In this document: positions 41,944 to 50,553 of the stretch, piece after piece
Numbering within the stretch: position 1 is the stretch's first letter
Layout of the letters: each line of letters opens with the position of its first letter
Assembly (NCBI RefSeq): GCF_003992115.1
Contig: NZ_RQUX01000005.1
Location: forward strand, 62,001-126,000
From: Veillonella ratti
GTDB lineage: Bacteria; Bacillota; Negativicutes; Veillonellales; Veillonellaceae
DNA length: 64,000 bases
Reading direction: 5' to 3'
The notes under the pieces: generated by a model
The model's input: only the letters and a program-made list of their open reading frames with translations
What the model was told of the DNA's origin: nothing
The model's database searches: none
Position numbers and translations under genes: made by a program

Positions 41944-43428
41944 CTAGTCTTGTTCTTCCGAAAATTCCGGATTATTATGCTTTACTTTTTCAAGCAATAA
42001 TTGCTGTTTTAGTTCGTGTAATTTTTGACTGATATTCACTTTAACAATCGGCGGACGATTCAAGCGGAAATATTCAGGCCAGAGTAATTTAATTTGTTCA
42101 TTGGCGTAGTTTACGATTTCAGGCAAACTTGGTACATCGTAGACTAATTTGCCGTTTTCAAAAATCGGCACCAACAGTTCCACCACGTCGAAGCTATTAG
42201 CCGCTAAATGGGTTCGTTTCCAAGGATACATGGCATTTTGGAAGGTATACGGTTTGGTCGTATCGATCGTTTCATCGAGGAGGCAAACGAGGTCACCGAT
42301 TAACTTGCGGTTACGTCGATTGATGAGGCGCAATACCTTTTTACGGCCCGGATTCGTCACTTTTTCTACATTATCTGAAAACTTCATAGTTGGTACGAAG
42401 GAGCCGTCGGTTTTCCATTGACCGGCTAATTTATACACGCCCCCCAATGCGGAGGTGCCGTCGGCAGTGATTAATTTTGTGCCTACGCCCCAAGCAGAAA
42501 TAGTACTGCCCTGACTTTTTAAATCAGCGATGGTATATTCATCTAAATCGTTAGATGCAAAAATCGTAGCATCCGGGAAGCCCGCATCGGCCATCATCTG
42601 ATGAGCTTCCTGTGATAAGTAAGCCAGGTCGCCGCTATCGAGACGAATGCCGTAACCCTTAGGCATGGTACCGCCGCGACGTTCTTTAACCTCTTTGAAA
42701 ACCTGGATGGCATTTGGCACACCTTGTTTCAACGTATCATAGGTATCTACGAGGAGTACCAACATATCTTCGTATTGTTCCGCATAGGAACGGAAGGCCG
42801 TTAACTCATCGGGGAAACTCATGATCCAGCTGTGAGCCATAGTCCCTACCGGTTTGATGCCGTATTGTGATGCGGAGTACACATTACTAGTTCCGTTAAA
42901 ACCGCCGATAATAGAGGCACGAGCACCGTAAACGGCGGCATTGGTCCCTTGAGCCCGACGCATACCGAATTCGGCGAGGCTGTCATTGCCGGCCACACTA
43001 CGGATACGACGCGCTTTCGTGGCAATCAGCGATTCATGATTGAGATACATGGATAAAGGCGTTTCAATGAGCATCGCTTCGTCTTTAGGTGCTTCAATGC
43101 GAAGCAACAATTCCCCCGGGAAGGCAACAGTCCCTTCCAGTGCGGCATACACACTGCCGGTGAAGCGAAAATCTTTTAAATAGTCGAGAAAATCTTCTTC
43201 AAATAAACCGGTTTCACGTAAATAGGCAATATCATCTTCGTTGAAGGACAGATTTTTTAAATAATCGATGACGTGCTCTAAGCCGGCCACTACCGTATAC
43301 GCACCATCAAAGGGGTTTTTACGATAAAAACGGTCGAAAACGCAAGGAGTACGATGCAGACCTTCCTTAAATAACCCTTGCATCATGGTAAATTGATACA
43401 AATCCGTTAATAAAGCTTTACTAATCAC
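41944..43428 (-). CDS. pncB: nicotinate phosphoribosyltransferase PncB
   Basis: PncB converts nicotinate and PRPP to nicotinate mononucleotide in NAD salvage. The 494-residue protein begins ALLTDLYQFTMMQGLF, has NHESLIATKARRIRS, the GFNGTSNVYSASQYG and GTMAHSWIMSF segments with the active-site His, GIRLDSGDLAYLS and ASNDLDEYTI, and the GVGTKLITADGTSALGGVYKL motif near residue 320. It is the long PncB/NAPRTase type of Gram-positive bacteria. It is monocistronic, divergent from the EamA gene. Confidence 0.95.
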   Translation of the reverse strand: MISKALLTDLYQFTMMQGLFKEGLHRTPCVFDRFYRKNPFDGAYTVVAGLEHVIDYLKNLSFNEDDIAYLRETGLFEEDFLDYLKDFRFTGSVYAALEGTVAFPGELLLRIEAPKDEAMLIETPLSMYLNHESLIATKARRIRSVAGNDSLAEFGMRRAQGTNAAVYGARASIIGGFNGTSNVYSASQYGIKPVGTMAHSWIMSFPDELTAFRSYAEQYEDMLVLLVDTYDTLKQGVPNAIQVFKEVKERRGGTMPKGYGIRLDSGDLAYLSQEAHQMMADAGFPDATIFASNDLDEYTIADLKSQGSTISAWGVGTKLITADGTSALGGVYKLAGQWKTDGSFVPTMKFSDNVEKVTNPGRKKVLRLINRRNRKLIGDLVCLLDETIDTTKPYTFQNAMYPWKRTHLAANSFDVVELLVPIFENGKLVYDVPSLPEIVNYANEQIKLLWPEYFRLNRPPIVKVNISQKLHELKQQLLLEKVKHNNPEFSEEQD

Positions 43429-43467
43429 AGTACATTCCTCATCTCTTCTAATAAATATATAAATAAG

Positions 43468-43495
43468 TTGACATAAACTTTTAACCCGATATACT
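43468..43495 (+). promoter_or_regulatory. Promoter of the EamA/MenA operon
   Basis: A consensus TTGACA at 43468-43473 and TATACT at 43490-43495 are 16 bases apart. This predicts a start near 43502 and a leader of about 165 bases before the EamA start codon. Confidence 0.7.
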
Positions 43496-43515
43496 AGAGG
43501 TAATGGAGTATTTAT

Positions 43516-43619
43516 GGGAAGTGTAAAACTTCAGTAAATACCACACTTCTTGAGACAAAAGTTAATAAACCTTTGGGGGTAACAATTTACAACTAAGTTT
43601 ATTTTAGTTACAATTGTTA
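43516..43619 (+). other. Structured leader with two inverted repeats before eamA
   Basis: GAAGTGT can pair with ACACTTC, or alternatively GAAGT with ACTTC inside the same segment. Further on, TAACAATT-TAC-AACTAA pairs with TTAGTT-AC-AATTGTTA over a 7-base loop (43580-43619). There is no T-tract, so it is not a simple terminator. It could be an operator or a regulatory RNA; I match it to no known riboswitch. Confidence 0.45.
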
Positions 43620-43668
43620 AGGGTTATCTTTATATAATTCTACATTTATAGAAAGGAATCCTCTTTTT

Positions 43669-44562
43669 ATGTTACAAGCTCGCTTATGTTTATTACTCAC
43701 TGCGTTTGTTTGGGGCTCCACCTTCGTAGCCCAGCGTCTTGCGTCTGATGTAATCGGTCCCAATGCGTACAATGCGATACGCTTTTTGTTGGGAGTATTA
43801 ACCGTAAGTCCGTTTTATTTTATTATAAAAACCGGAGCACCTCTGAAAAAGCCGCGCTGTTCAATCATATGGCCGTCCTTGGCCCTTGGCTTTATGCTAT
43901 TTTTAGGTGCCAGTTTGCAACAATATGCCATCGCCTATACGACGGCGTCAAAAGCCGCCTTTTTAACCGCTTTATATGTAGTGCTTGTGCCTTTACTCGG
44001 TCTATTTGTGGGTGAGCGCCTCAGCCTGACCGCCTTAGGCGGGGTTATTTGTGCCATCATCGGAGCCGGCTTATTGAGCTTAAAAGATAGCTTCACCCCA
44101 TCTTACGGCGACGGCATCATCTTAATCTCCACCTTATTCTGGGCCATTCACATTTTGCTGTTAAATACGGTGTCCAAACAGTATAATCCGTTCTTATTGT
44201 CCATGGGCCAATTCTTCGGCTGTGCCTTATTCTCGGCCATAGCGTCCCTATTTTTGGAAACTACAACTTTTCAAAATATCGCCGACTCTTGGCTTTTCAT
44301 CGTTTGGGGCGGCGTTTTATCCGCTGGTATCGGTTTTACAGGGCAGCTTTTAGGGCAACGCAAATTGCCGCCGACAGAGGCCTCGCTCATTTTGAGTCTT
44401 GAAATCGTATTCACCGGTATTTTAGGCTATTTAATTTTGGATGAACGGCTTAATTATCAGGAAATCTGGGGACTCGTAGCCATGTGCTTTGGCGTTTTGC
44501 TGGCGCAACTACCATCGCCACCTCAATTATCAATTGGACCATTTTTCGGTCGAAAGGACTAA
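43669..44562 (+). CDS. EamA-family (DMT) transporter
   Basis: A 297-residue drug/metabolite exporter with ten predicted membrane helices in two EamA repeats. The first repeat begins LCLLLTAFVWGSTFVAQR with the typical WG motif and includes YTTASKAAFLTALYVVLVPL; the second begins LISTLFWAIHILLLN and ends PPTEASLILSLEIVFTGIL and GLVAMCFGVLLAQL. The substrate is unknown. It is 6 bases upstream of the MenA-like gene, so the pair is an operon. AAAGGAATCC precedes the ATG. Confidence 0.93.
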   Translation: MLQARLCLLLTAFVWGSTFVAQRLASDVIGPNAYNAIRFLLGVLTVSPFYFIIKTGAPLKKPRCSIIWPSLALGFMLFLGASLQQYAIAYTTASKAAFLTALYVVLVPLLGLFVGERLSLTALGGVICAIIGAGLLSLKDSFTPSYGDGIILISTLFWAIHILLLNTVSKQYNPFLLSMGQFFGCALFSAIASLFLETTTFQNIADSWLFIVWGGVLSAGIGFTGQLLGQRKLPPTEASLILSLEIVFTGILGYLILDERLNYQEIWGLVAMCFGVLLAQLPSPPQLSIGPFFGRKD

Positions 44563-44568
44563 TTTTGT

Positions 44569-45465
44569 ATGACTGCTTCACAACTTTATCGCTTAGCCCG
44601 GCCTCGTACCCTTACGGCCGCGTTCAGCCCCGTTATTCTCGGCGCTTCCTACGCAGCAACTGAGCACACGGCGGTTCACAGCTTCGGGCTAAGCCTGTTT
44701 TACACCTTATTAATTCTAATCTGTGTCATGAGTTCACAGATTGCCGCCAATATTTGGAATGAATATTTCGACTTCAAATCCGGCCTCGACCTTAATCAGG
44801 CAGCCGGCAACAGCGGCACCATCGTACGTGAAGGAATTTCGCCGCAGCAGGTAAAAAAACTGGGCTATATTTTTTCCCTGACACCGCTTGTGCTCGGCAT
44901 TTTCTTGGCCTCGCAAGTATCCTGGTGGTTATTACCGGCCGGTGCCGTTTGCATTCTGATCAGCTTATTCTACTCCGGCGGTCCAAAACCGATTTCGCGC
45001 ACACCCTTCGGCGAACTGGCATCCGGCGTAGCCATGGGTTTTGCCATCGTCTATATTACGGCCTATACGTGGACGGGTACCTTATACTGGGATTTCTTAA
45101 TTCCCGCTATTCCGTCCACCATCCTCATCGGCAACATTATGATGACCAATAATTTGCGCGACTTCAGCAATGATAAAGCGCACGGACGGCGTACCTTGGT
45201 TATTCTCTTAGGCAAAGATGAAGGGATACGCTTATTGCGAACCTTATTTATCTTTTGCGTACTTTGGCTATTCTTGTGGGTATTCTTAGGTCGTTTGCCG
45301 TCCGCATCTTTGCTCGCCATCATCGCCCTCTTCCCGGCCTTTAAAAGTGCCGCCATCTTACAACGCTATGTGGATGTGGTGAAAATGAACGAAGCCATGA
45401 AATTTACATCTATCAGCGTTACACTCTATCATCTGTTGGTAAGTGTGGGACTGTGGATTGGGTAA
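44569..45465 (+). CDS. MenA-like UbiA-family prenyltransferase
   Basis: A 298-residue integral membrane prenyltransferase. The first Asp-rich motif is NIWNEYFDFKSGLD near residue 66 and the second is NNLRDFSNDKAHGRRTL near 190, as in 1,4-dihydroxy-2-naphthoate octaprenyltransferase (MenA) of menaquinone synthesis. About eight to nine helices are visible. No other men gene is present, so a role in menaquinone or another prenylated quinone is inferred from the family. The start follows AAAGGAC, itself inside the end of the EamA gene. Confidence 0.85.
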   Translation: MTASQLYRLARPRTLTAAFSPVILGASYAATEHTAVHSFGLSLFYTLLILICVMSSQIAANIWNEYFDFKSGLDLNQAAGNSGTIVREGISPQQVKKLGYIFSLTPLVLGIFLASQVSWWLLPAGAVCILISLFYSGGPKPISRTPFGELASGVAMGFAIVYITAYTWTGTLYWDFLIPAIPSTILIGNIMMTNNLRDFSNDKAHGRRTLVILLGKDEGIRLLRTLFIFCVLWLFLWVFLGRLPSASLLAIIALFPAFKSAAILQRYVDVVKMNEAMKFTSISVTLYHLLVSVGLWIG

Positions 45466-45475
45466 AAAAACGCAC

Positions 45476-45508
45476 AAAAAATGCCACCGACTTTCGGTGG
45501 CATTTTTT
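45476..45508 (+). terminator. Terminator after the MenA-like gene
   Basis: The perfect 15-bp stem AAAAAATGCCACCGA / TCGGTGGCATTTTTT has a 3-base loop and also faces the convergent VWA gene. Confidence 0.92.
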
Positions 45509-45559
45509 ATGTCTCAGTTTCGGCTCGCTAAGGCGTCACTTAAACGTAACCTACATATC

Positions 45560-47221
45560 TTATTTTTCCCAATCTCGTTCCTGATTGGCCATGGAGAAAC
45601 CTTCCTGGTTATTCATGGAGAAGCCGTCTACACGCTCATAGTCGACCGTCATATCATAATCTTTAATGGTCTGCGCCAAATGTTTCACAAGGCCCCATGG
45701 ATTTTTGAGCGACAGTTTAGCTTCTTCGCCCACCAAAACCCAAAGGATTTTATAATGTTTCGGATCCACTTTTAAATGCTTTTCACCTTTACCGTCCGTA
45801 AAGTAAACAAGCAGGTCCGCTTGCATTTGATTGGCATACTGAACAACCGGAGTAAACAGCGTGCTGCCTCTGGCGGTTACTCGGGGCTGCACATCTTTTA
45901 GAGCATTTACCGTGTAGGTCCGGCGAATGACGCTGTCGCATTCCACGACAGTAATTTCAAAATCATAGCTCTTGGTGATTTCCAATACTTCAAGCATGGC
46001 CTGGCGAAAGGCGCCGTCCGTAATACTACCGCTGCAATCAAGGGCCACTACTACTTTAGCACGCCGTTTGCGCAAGGTTCCGCGCAATTCCAAACGTTCC
46101 GGCTGACGACGACTACGACGGGTCGTCGTTTTTTTATGCCCCCACGCCACCGAGCCGACTAGGCGCTTTAAATACACCGACCACGGCAACGAGGCTTGGT
46201 GTTTTTTCATATCGCTCAAAAGACCCGACAAATAACCGGCCAATTCTCCTTTTTCAGAGTTTTCAACCATCTTATTCGTGAGCTGTTGCTGTGAATCGCC
46301 ATCGACCTGGTCCGATTCGCCCCACAAATCATGGCTCTTAGCCGCATCAAAGGTGTCGGCCACATCCGGTGAATTACTCATCGGCGCATCGCTCAACGTA
46401 TCCTCAACTTCCGTTTCACCGTCCGTTTCACGGGCAATATCGATGTGTGCCTGAATCTCGTCCACATAGTATTCCAACGGCTTAAAGGCCACCACGGTGG
46501 TGCCGAAGTTCTTATTGAGCCACTTTACGTCAATCGCATTGGGCGGCAACGGGTCGATATAGTTGTTAACTACGATGTCCATGGCCAAATTAATAGCCAA
46601 TGGCGAATACCGCTGATATAGGCGCTTAGCGCGCACCAAATGGAGCGAAATCACATGAAGAATTTCATGCTTAATGGAACTAATCATTTGCGCCGGCGTC
46701 ATGTCGAGAAAAATGAGCGGATTAAAGTACATCACATAGCGACTGCCTTTAAAATTAATGCCCGTGCCGCTGGTCATACCGAAACGTAATTCCTGACCGA
46801 CCTGTAAAAAGAAATAGCCGAAGAAGGAGTCACTTTCGATGAGGCGCAAGTTTAATTTAGAGACCAGTTTAAAAAAGCGGTTTTCATAGTCTTTATCGAC
46901 GGTAAAATCGGTCGTTCCGGCCGTCAAATCACGTTTGCCCGCCGCCAACGCCGCCGCTTCCGTAATGGCATAGCCGATGGAATTCGTATACGCGTTATCC
47001 TTAATTTCCTGGGCCCGTTGGAGCGCATCACGCTCTTGCTGCCATGCAGTTACCAGTTTTTTGGTAATCTCCAATAGAGCCACTCGTTCCGCTTCAAGGG
47101 GATCCTGATTACTAAGATTGCCGGCTTCAGGCTTGGCTCCGCCGTTCTTATCCTTTTCGGCATTAACTTGCCAATCAGGTTTCAATGTGCGTCTGGTTAC
47201 AATATCTATTTCACCATTCAT
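45560..47221 (-). CDS. putative metallopeptidase with VWA-like domain (DUF2201)
   Basis: A 553-residue protein of the VWA-like/DUF2201 family. The N-terminal half carries a zincin-type H185-E-I-L-H189 in SSIKHEILHVISLH, as in the family's putative metallopeptidase domain. The C-terminal half is a von Willebrand A-like domain with MIDAS residues D395-x-S397-x-S399 (VVVALDCSGSITDG) and LVYFTDGKGE. The middle (270-330) is acidic and low-complexity. The C terminus repeats GFSMxNQE twice. It lies 3 bases after the AAA ATPase gene, the typical MoxR-VWA pair, suggesting a chaperone or metal-insertion machine, though the substrate is unknown. Confidence 0.88.
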   Translation of the reverse strand: MNGEIDIVTRRTLKPDWQVNAEKDKNGGAKPEAGNLSNQDPLEAERVALLEITKKLVTAWQQERDALQRAQEIKDNAYTNSIGYAITEAAALAAGKRDLTAGTTDFTVDKDYENRFFKLVSKLNLRLIESDSFFGYFFLQVGQELRFGMTSGTGINFKGSRYVMYFNPLIFLDMTPAQMISSIKHEILHVISLHLVRAKRLYQRYSPLAINLAMDIVVNNYIDPLPPNAIDVKWLNKNFGTTVVAFKPLEYYVDEIQAHIDIARETDGETEVEDTLSDAPMSNSPDVADTFDAAKSHDLWGESDQVDGDSQQQLTNKMVENSEKGELAGYLSGLLSDMKKHQASLPWSVYLKRLVGSVAWGHKKTTTRRSRRQPERLELRGTLRKRRAKVVVALDCSGSITDGAFRQAMLEVLEITKSYDFEITVVECDSVIRRTYTVNALKDVQPRVTARGSTLFTPVVQYANQMQADLLVYFTDGKGEKHLKVDPKHYKILWVLVGEEAKLSLKNPWGLVKHLAQTIKDYDMTVDYERVDGFSMNNQEGFSMANQERDWEK

Positions 47222-47224
47222 AGC

Positions 47225-48346
47225 TTATAAGCTCCGCTGTAAATCAAAAAAGTTATTGACGAACTCATCACTTTTGATGGCTTCCTTATAAAAACGCGGA
47301 TAGGTATTACGAATATCCTTCATCACAGCCATCTGTAAATCTTCCGGATAGGCTTTTAAAAAGTCCATAAAGCGATTAATAACAGCCTGAGCCGCTGCTT
47401 CGTCTACAAACAACTGGTTCGCCCGCAATTCAATAACGCGCATTAAGTTTTTAGCCGTCAAATACAAACGAGTATGGCTTTCCTTTTTGAGACGTTCAAG
47501 AACGGATTCTGCCATAGTTTCACCGTTAAATACATCATCATAAGTGAGTAAGGGTTCATGGTCGGCTTCTACGAAGCTCACAAATTCCTGCGCAATCACC
47601 TTACCCACATTACCGCGAATAACGTTGAAGAACACATCTTTACCGATAGCTTCTTTATTCGCTTTGTACATGGCATACAATGCGGATACACGTTCATAAC
47701 TACGCGGCGTTGCATAAATATCGTCTTCGTTCATCTTGTGCAAATATTCCGGATAGGTGCTGATGAATTCCATAACCATCGGTTCCAATTTGGCTTCCGC
47801 CGCCCAATCGAGCCACTGCATGTAATCCGGTTCCATCTGGAGCCACACAAAGCGGTTCTGCTGGGCCACGTCCATTTCCACCGTCTGGTAATCATAACTG
47901 TTAGTCGGGTTCATGGCCGCTACGATGTGTACGGAATGGCCAAGGTTAAAACCGTTGATTTCACGGTTCAAAATAAGGTTCATCAATTCCTGCTGCACCG
48001 CATGTTCACAGCGGTTGATTTCGTCGATGAACAAGAGCACCTGCTGGCCGGCCGCCATATAGTCGGCAATCTGTTTTAATTTATAGTGAATGGCATAGAC
48101 TGTCACTTTTTCCGTAACCGTCGTGCCGTCATTCATTTTGCGTGAAAAACTGTCTACCGTCGGTAAACCGCCGATTTCGCCTTCTTTTAATAAGTTGCCG
48201 TCGATGGTTACGAGGGACCAGCCGTTTTTAACGGCCAAACGATGTGCCAAGGAGGTCTTACCAATCCCCGTTTCACCGACTAAAAGCGGTACCTGACCGG
48301 CCGATAATACCAACTCAACACTTCTCATTGTTTCTACAAAGTTCAT
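47225..48346 (-). CDS. MoxR-type AAA+ ATPase
   Basis: A 373-residue AAA+ ATPase. Walker A is G24-ETGIGKT-31, Walker B is LLFIDEINR with D108 and E109, sensor 1 is HIVAAMNPTNSYDYQ and the arginine-finger region follows at QQNRFVWLQM. The C-terminal part is helical. It is paired with the downstream VWA protein and the two should function together, with the ATPase remodelling a client recruited by the VWA domain. The ATG has GGAAAC upstream, a weak ribosome-binding site. Confidence 0.92.
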   Translation of the reverse strand: MNFVETMRSVELVLSAGQVPLLVGETGIGKTSLAHRLAVKNGWSLVTIDGNLLKEGEIGGLPTVDSFSRKMNDGTTVTEKVTVYAIHYKLKQIADYMAAGQQVLLFIDEINRCEHAVQQELMNLILNREINGFNLGHSVHIVAAMNPTNSYDYQTVEMDVAQQNRFVWLQMEPDYMQWLDWAAEAKLEPMVMEFISTYPEYLHKMNEDDIYATPRSYERVSALYAMYKANKEAIGKDVFFNVIRGNVGKVIAQEFVSFVEADHEPLLTYDDVFNGETMAESVLERLKKESHTRLYLTAKNLMRVIELRANQLFVDEAAAQAVINRFMDFLKAYPEDLQMAVMKDIRNTYPRFYKEAIKSDEFVNNFFDLQRSL

Positions 48347-48525
48347 ATATGTTTCCTTTTCCCTTATTTAATATATTTTAAATTATGATTTTCATCCGGG
48401 ACAGCTTTTACATAAGCGTCCGAACTCTATTAAAATTTGAACAGTTTTAAAATCTCAGTTACTTAGCTCTCAATAGTTTAGAATTTTAGACGCTCATCAA
48501 CTGAGATGGGCCGTATTAAAAGTCT

Positions 48526-49332
48526 TTAGAACTTCAAAAGCTCATCCACCGCAATGCGGCGTGCTTTTTGCGTACCAAATTGGTCGATAAGACCGACCAC
48601 ATCCGCTTCAAAGCCTTTATTATGCTTACCGATGTACGTGCAATTAAGTAAATCACGCACATACTGTTCGCTCGTGTTTTCATCAGCCAAAATTTCTTTC
48701 AACCGTTCTTCCAAGTAAATCGGCGGAATCATGTAATCCGGTGGCAAATACTTCGTAATCAAACTGCTGATGCCGATAAAATGGAGTGCTTGATCCACTG
48801 TCACCGTACCCAACAAGCGTACGGCCTGCGGGTCTAAAGTGACCGCCAAATCAATGGCTTCCGGTACCGGATTTTTAATATAGCTGAGAGCCTGATAATT
48901 CTGACCTACCGCAGCAAGCTGCACCGCTTTGGACGGATTCTCAATAAATTTGATAGCATCATAATTCGACGTGACCGCCAAAATCTGAAGTTCTTCGCTC
49001 GGATCTTTTACATATTGAATGGCCCATCCCGACTCAGCTAAGGCCAAGCGAATCAACGATTCGTCGGGATTTTCAATCAGGCCCAAATTGTTCCAGCCCT
49101 TGCTTACCACTTGTTCCAGTATTTCATGGGACGGGTTTTCAATGTACTGAATGGCCCGCGGTGCGTTCGACAGAGCCATATCTATCATTTCCGGCGTCGG
49201 ATTTTTGATAAACTGCAGCACCATGCCGTTTTTGCGCAACGCCGTCAACTTCATCTCGTCCGTCGGATTATCCATCTGCGCCAAGGCAAACGGATTAATG
49301 CTTAATATGCGTAAATTCTTTTCGTTATCCAT
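48526..49332 (-). CDS. protein of 22-residue INP-type repeats, function unknown
   Basis: A 268-residue soluble protein with about eight degenerate 22-residue units from residue 10 to 190, consensus xxAIxYIxNPSxExxxLAVxx: for example PRAIQYIENPSHEILEQVV, then WNNLGLIENPDESLIRLAL, then YDAIKFIENPSKAVQLAAV. Each unit looks like a helix pair, so the protein probably forms an alpha solenoid, comparable to DUF4116-type repeats. A non-repeat C-terminal domain follows (YMIPPIYLEERLKEIL). It is 179 bases upstream of the MoxR-VWA pair on the same strand, so it may be a client or adaptor. The function is unknown. Confidence 0.8.
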   Translation of the reverse strand: MDNEKNLRILSINPFALAQMDNPTDEMKLTALRKNGMVLQFIKNPTPEMIDMALSNAPRAIQYIENPSHEILEQVVSKGWNNLGLIENPDESLIRLALAESGWAIQYVKDPSEELQILAVTSNYDAIKFIENPSKAVQLAAVGQNYQALSYIKNPVPEAIDLAVTLDPQAVRLLGTVTVDQALHFIGISSLITKYLPPDYMIPPIYLEERLKEILADENTSEQYVRDLLNCTYIGKHNKGFEADVVGLIDQFGTQKARRIAVDELLKF

Positions 49333-49415
49333 GTTGTGTCCTTATTTCTTATACTACGAGTTTAATTCTAAAAACACGTTCAGCATTCTTGCTGATTTAT
49401 ATTATATCAATTACC

Positions 49416-49480
49416 TTCTATTATATTGCAATTAATTGTATTCTATTACATTGTAATTAATTGCATTCTATTATATTGAA
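49416..49480. repeat. 25-bp tandem repeat, 2.6 copies
   Basis: Units TTCTATTA-(T/C)-ATTG-(C/T)-AATTAATTG-(T/C)-A occur at 49416-49440 and 49441-49465, with a partial third copy to 49480. They lie 84 bases upstream of the repeat-protein gene (minus strand) in AT-rich sequence and may include its promoter. Confidence 0.85.
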
Positions 49481-49545
49481 TAATTTCGTTTCTATGTATA
49501 TGATACCACTTCTCAATAGTTTTATCCTCAAAATTATGGTAAAAA

Positions 49546-49577
49546 AAGAAAAGCCGCCTGGTCTGACAGCTTTTCTT
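49546..49577 (-). terminator. Terminator after the hydrolase/leuDC operon
   Basis: On the minus strand AGAAAAGC pairs with GCTTTTCT, followed by TTTTTTT, 40 bases after the alpha/beta-hydrolase stop codon. Confidence 0.75.
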
Positions 49578-49617
49578 AACCGATAAAATACGCTATTAAA
49601 TTCAAGACACTTAATAG

Positions 49618-50535
49618 TTATGATTTATATTTTGCTAAAAAATCAAAAATATACTGATTAACCATATCCGGTTGCTCTTCCGGTACAAAGTGCCCGCAAT
49701 TGTCGATACCATAGCCTTCAACCTGTTCCGCTTTGGTTTGCCAACCGGCTAACACATCCCACAGCTTACCGACTACGCCGTTTTTACCCCACATAACTAA
49801 TAACGGCGTCTTTATAATTACCTTATCGTCAATATCTTTTTTGTCAAACTCACGGTCAATCGTGGCTGATGCCCTATAATCTTCCGAAATGCCATGAATT
49901 GTAGCCGGATTTGAAAAACAACGAATATATTCCTGCATTACGTCTTCCGGAAAGTTAGCCCGTGCAGTCGGTCCGATTTTGCGTTCTAAATTAAAACGAA
50001 TGAAATATTCCGGTGCCGCCCCCAATAAAGTTTCCGGAAAACCGTTTGGCTGAATGTAGAAAAACCAATGATAGTATTTAGTGGCAAATTCTTCATTCGT
50101 GTCGGCATACATTTCCAAAGTCGGTAAAATATCCATCATGGTGCATGTTAAAATGCGCTCCGGTTTATCTACTATCATGCGATGACAAACACGAGCACCA
50201 CGATCATGACCAATGAGATGGAATTTTTCAAAACCAAGCTTATTCATCACCGTAAAGTGATCTTCCCCCATAACTCGTTTCGAATAATTAGCATGATCAG
50301 GTAAACCCTTTGGCTTTGAACTGTCGCCATAACCACGAAGATCCGTCATAACCACCGTATATTGCTCAGCCAAGCGTGGCGCCAAAAACCGCCAGATTAA
50401 ATGCGTTTCCGGATGACCATGCAATAAAAGTACCGCCGTATCCCCATGGCCGCCTATCCAAGTATTAATTTTAAGACCGGGCTCGGTTTCTATAAATTGT
50501 TGTTTAAATCCCGGAAAGTATTTATCTTCCAACAT
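49618..50535 (-). CDS. alpha/beta hydrolase, haloacetate-dehalogenase-like
   Basis: A 305-residue alpha/beta hydrolase. The oxyanion strand is LLLHGHPETH, then DLRGYGDSSKP. The nucleophile elbow is GHDRGARV with aspartate, not serine, as in fluoroacetate/haloacetate dehalogenases, followed by DILPTLEMYADTN and YHWFFYIQPNGFPE that also match that family. The histidine is in NCGHFVPEE. So a dehalogenase-type mechanism is plausible, but epoxide hydrolases are close relatives. I took the second ATG, 7 bases after AGGAGG; the first is only one base away. It is 18 bases after the LeuD-type gene, so cotranscribed. Confidence 0.85.
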   Translation of the reverse strand: MLEDKYFPGFKQQFIETEPGLKINTWIGGHGDTAVLLLHGHPETHLIWRFLAPRLAEQYTVVMTDLRGYGDSSKPKGLPDHANYSKRVMGEDHFTVMNKLGFEKFHLIGHDRGARVCHRMIVDKPERILTCTMMDILPTLEMYADTNEEFATKYYHWFFYIQPNGFPETLLGAAPEYFIRFNLERKIGPTARANFPEDVMQEYIRCFSNPATIHGISEDYRASATIDREFDKKDIDDKVIIKTPLLVMWGKNGVVGKLWDVLAGWQTKAEQVEGYGIDNCGHFVPEEQPDMVNQYIFDFLAKYKS

Positions 50536-50553
50536 ACCCATACCTCCTATATA

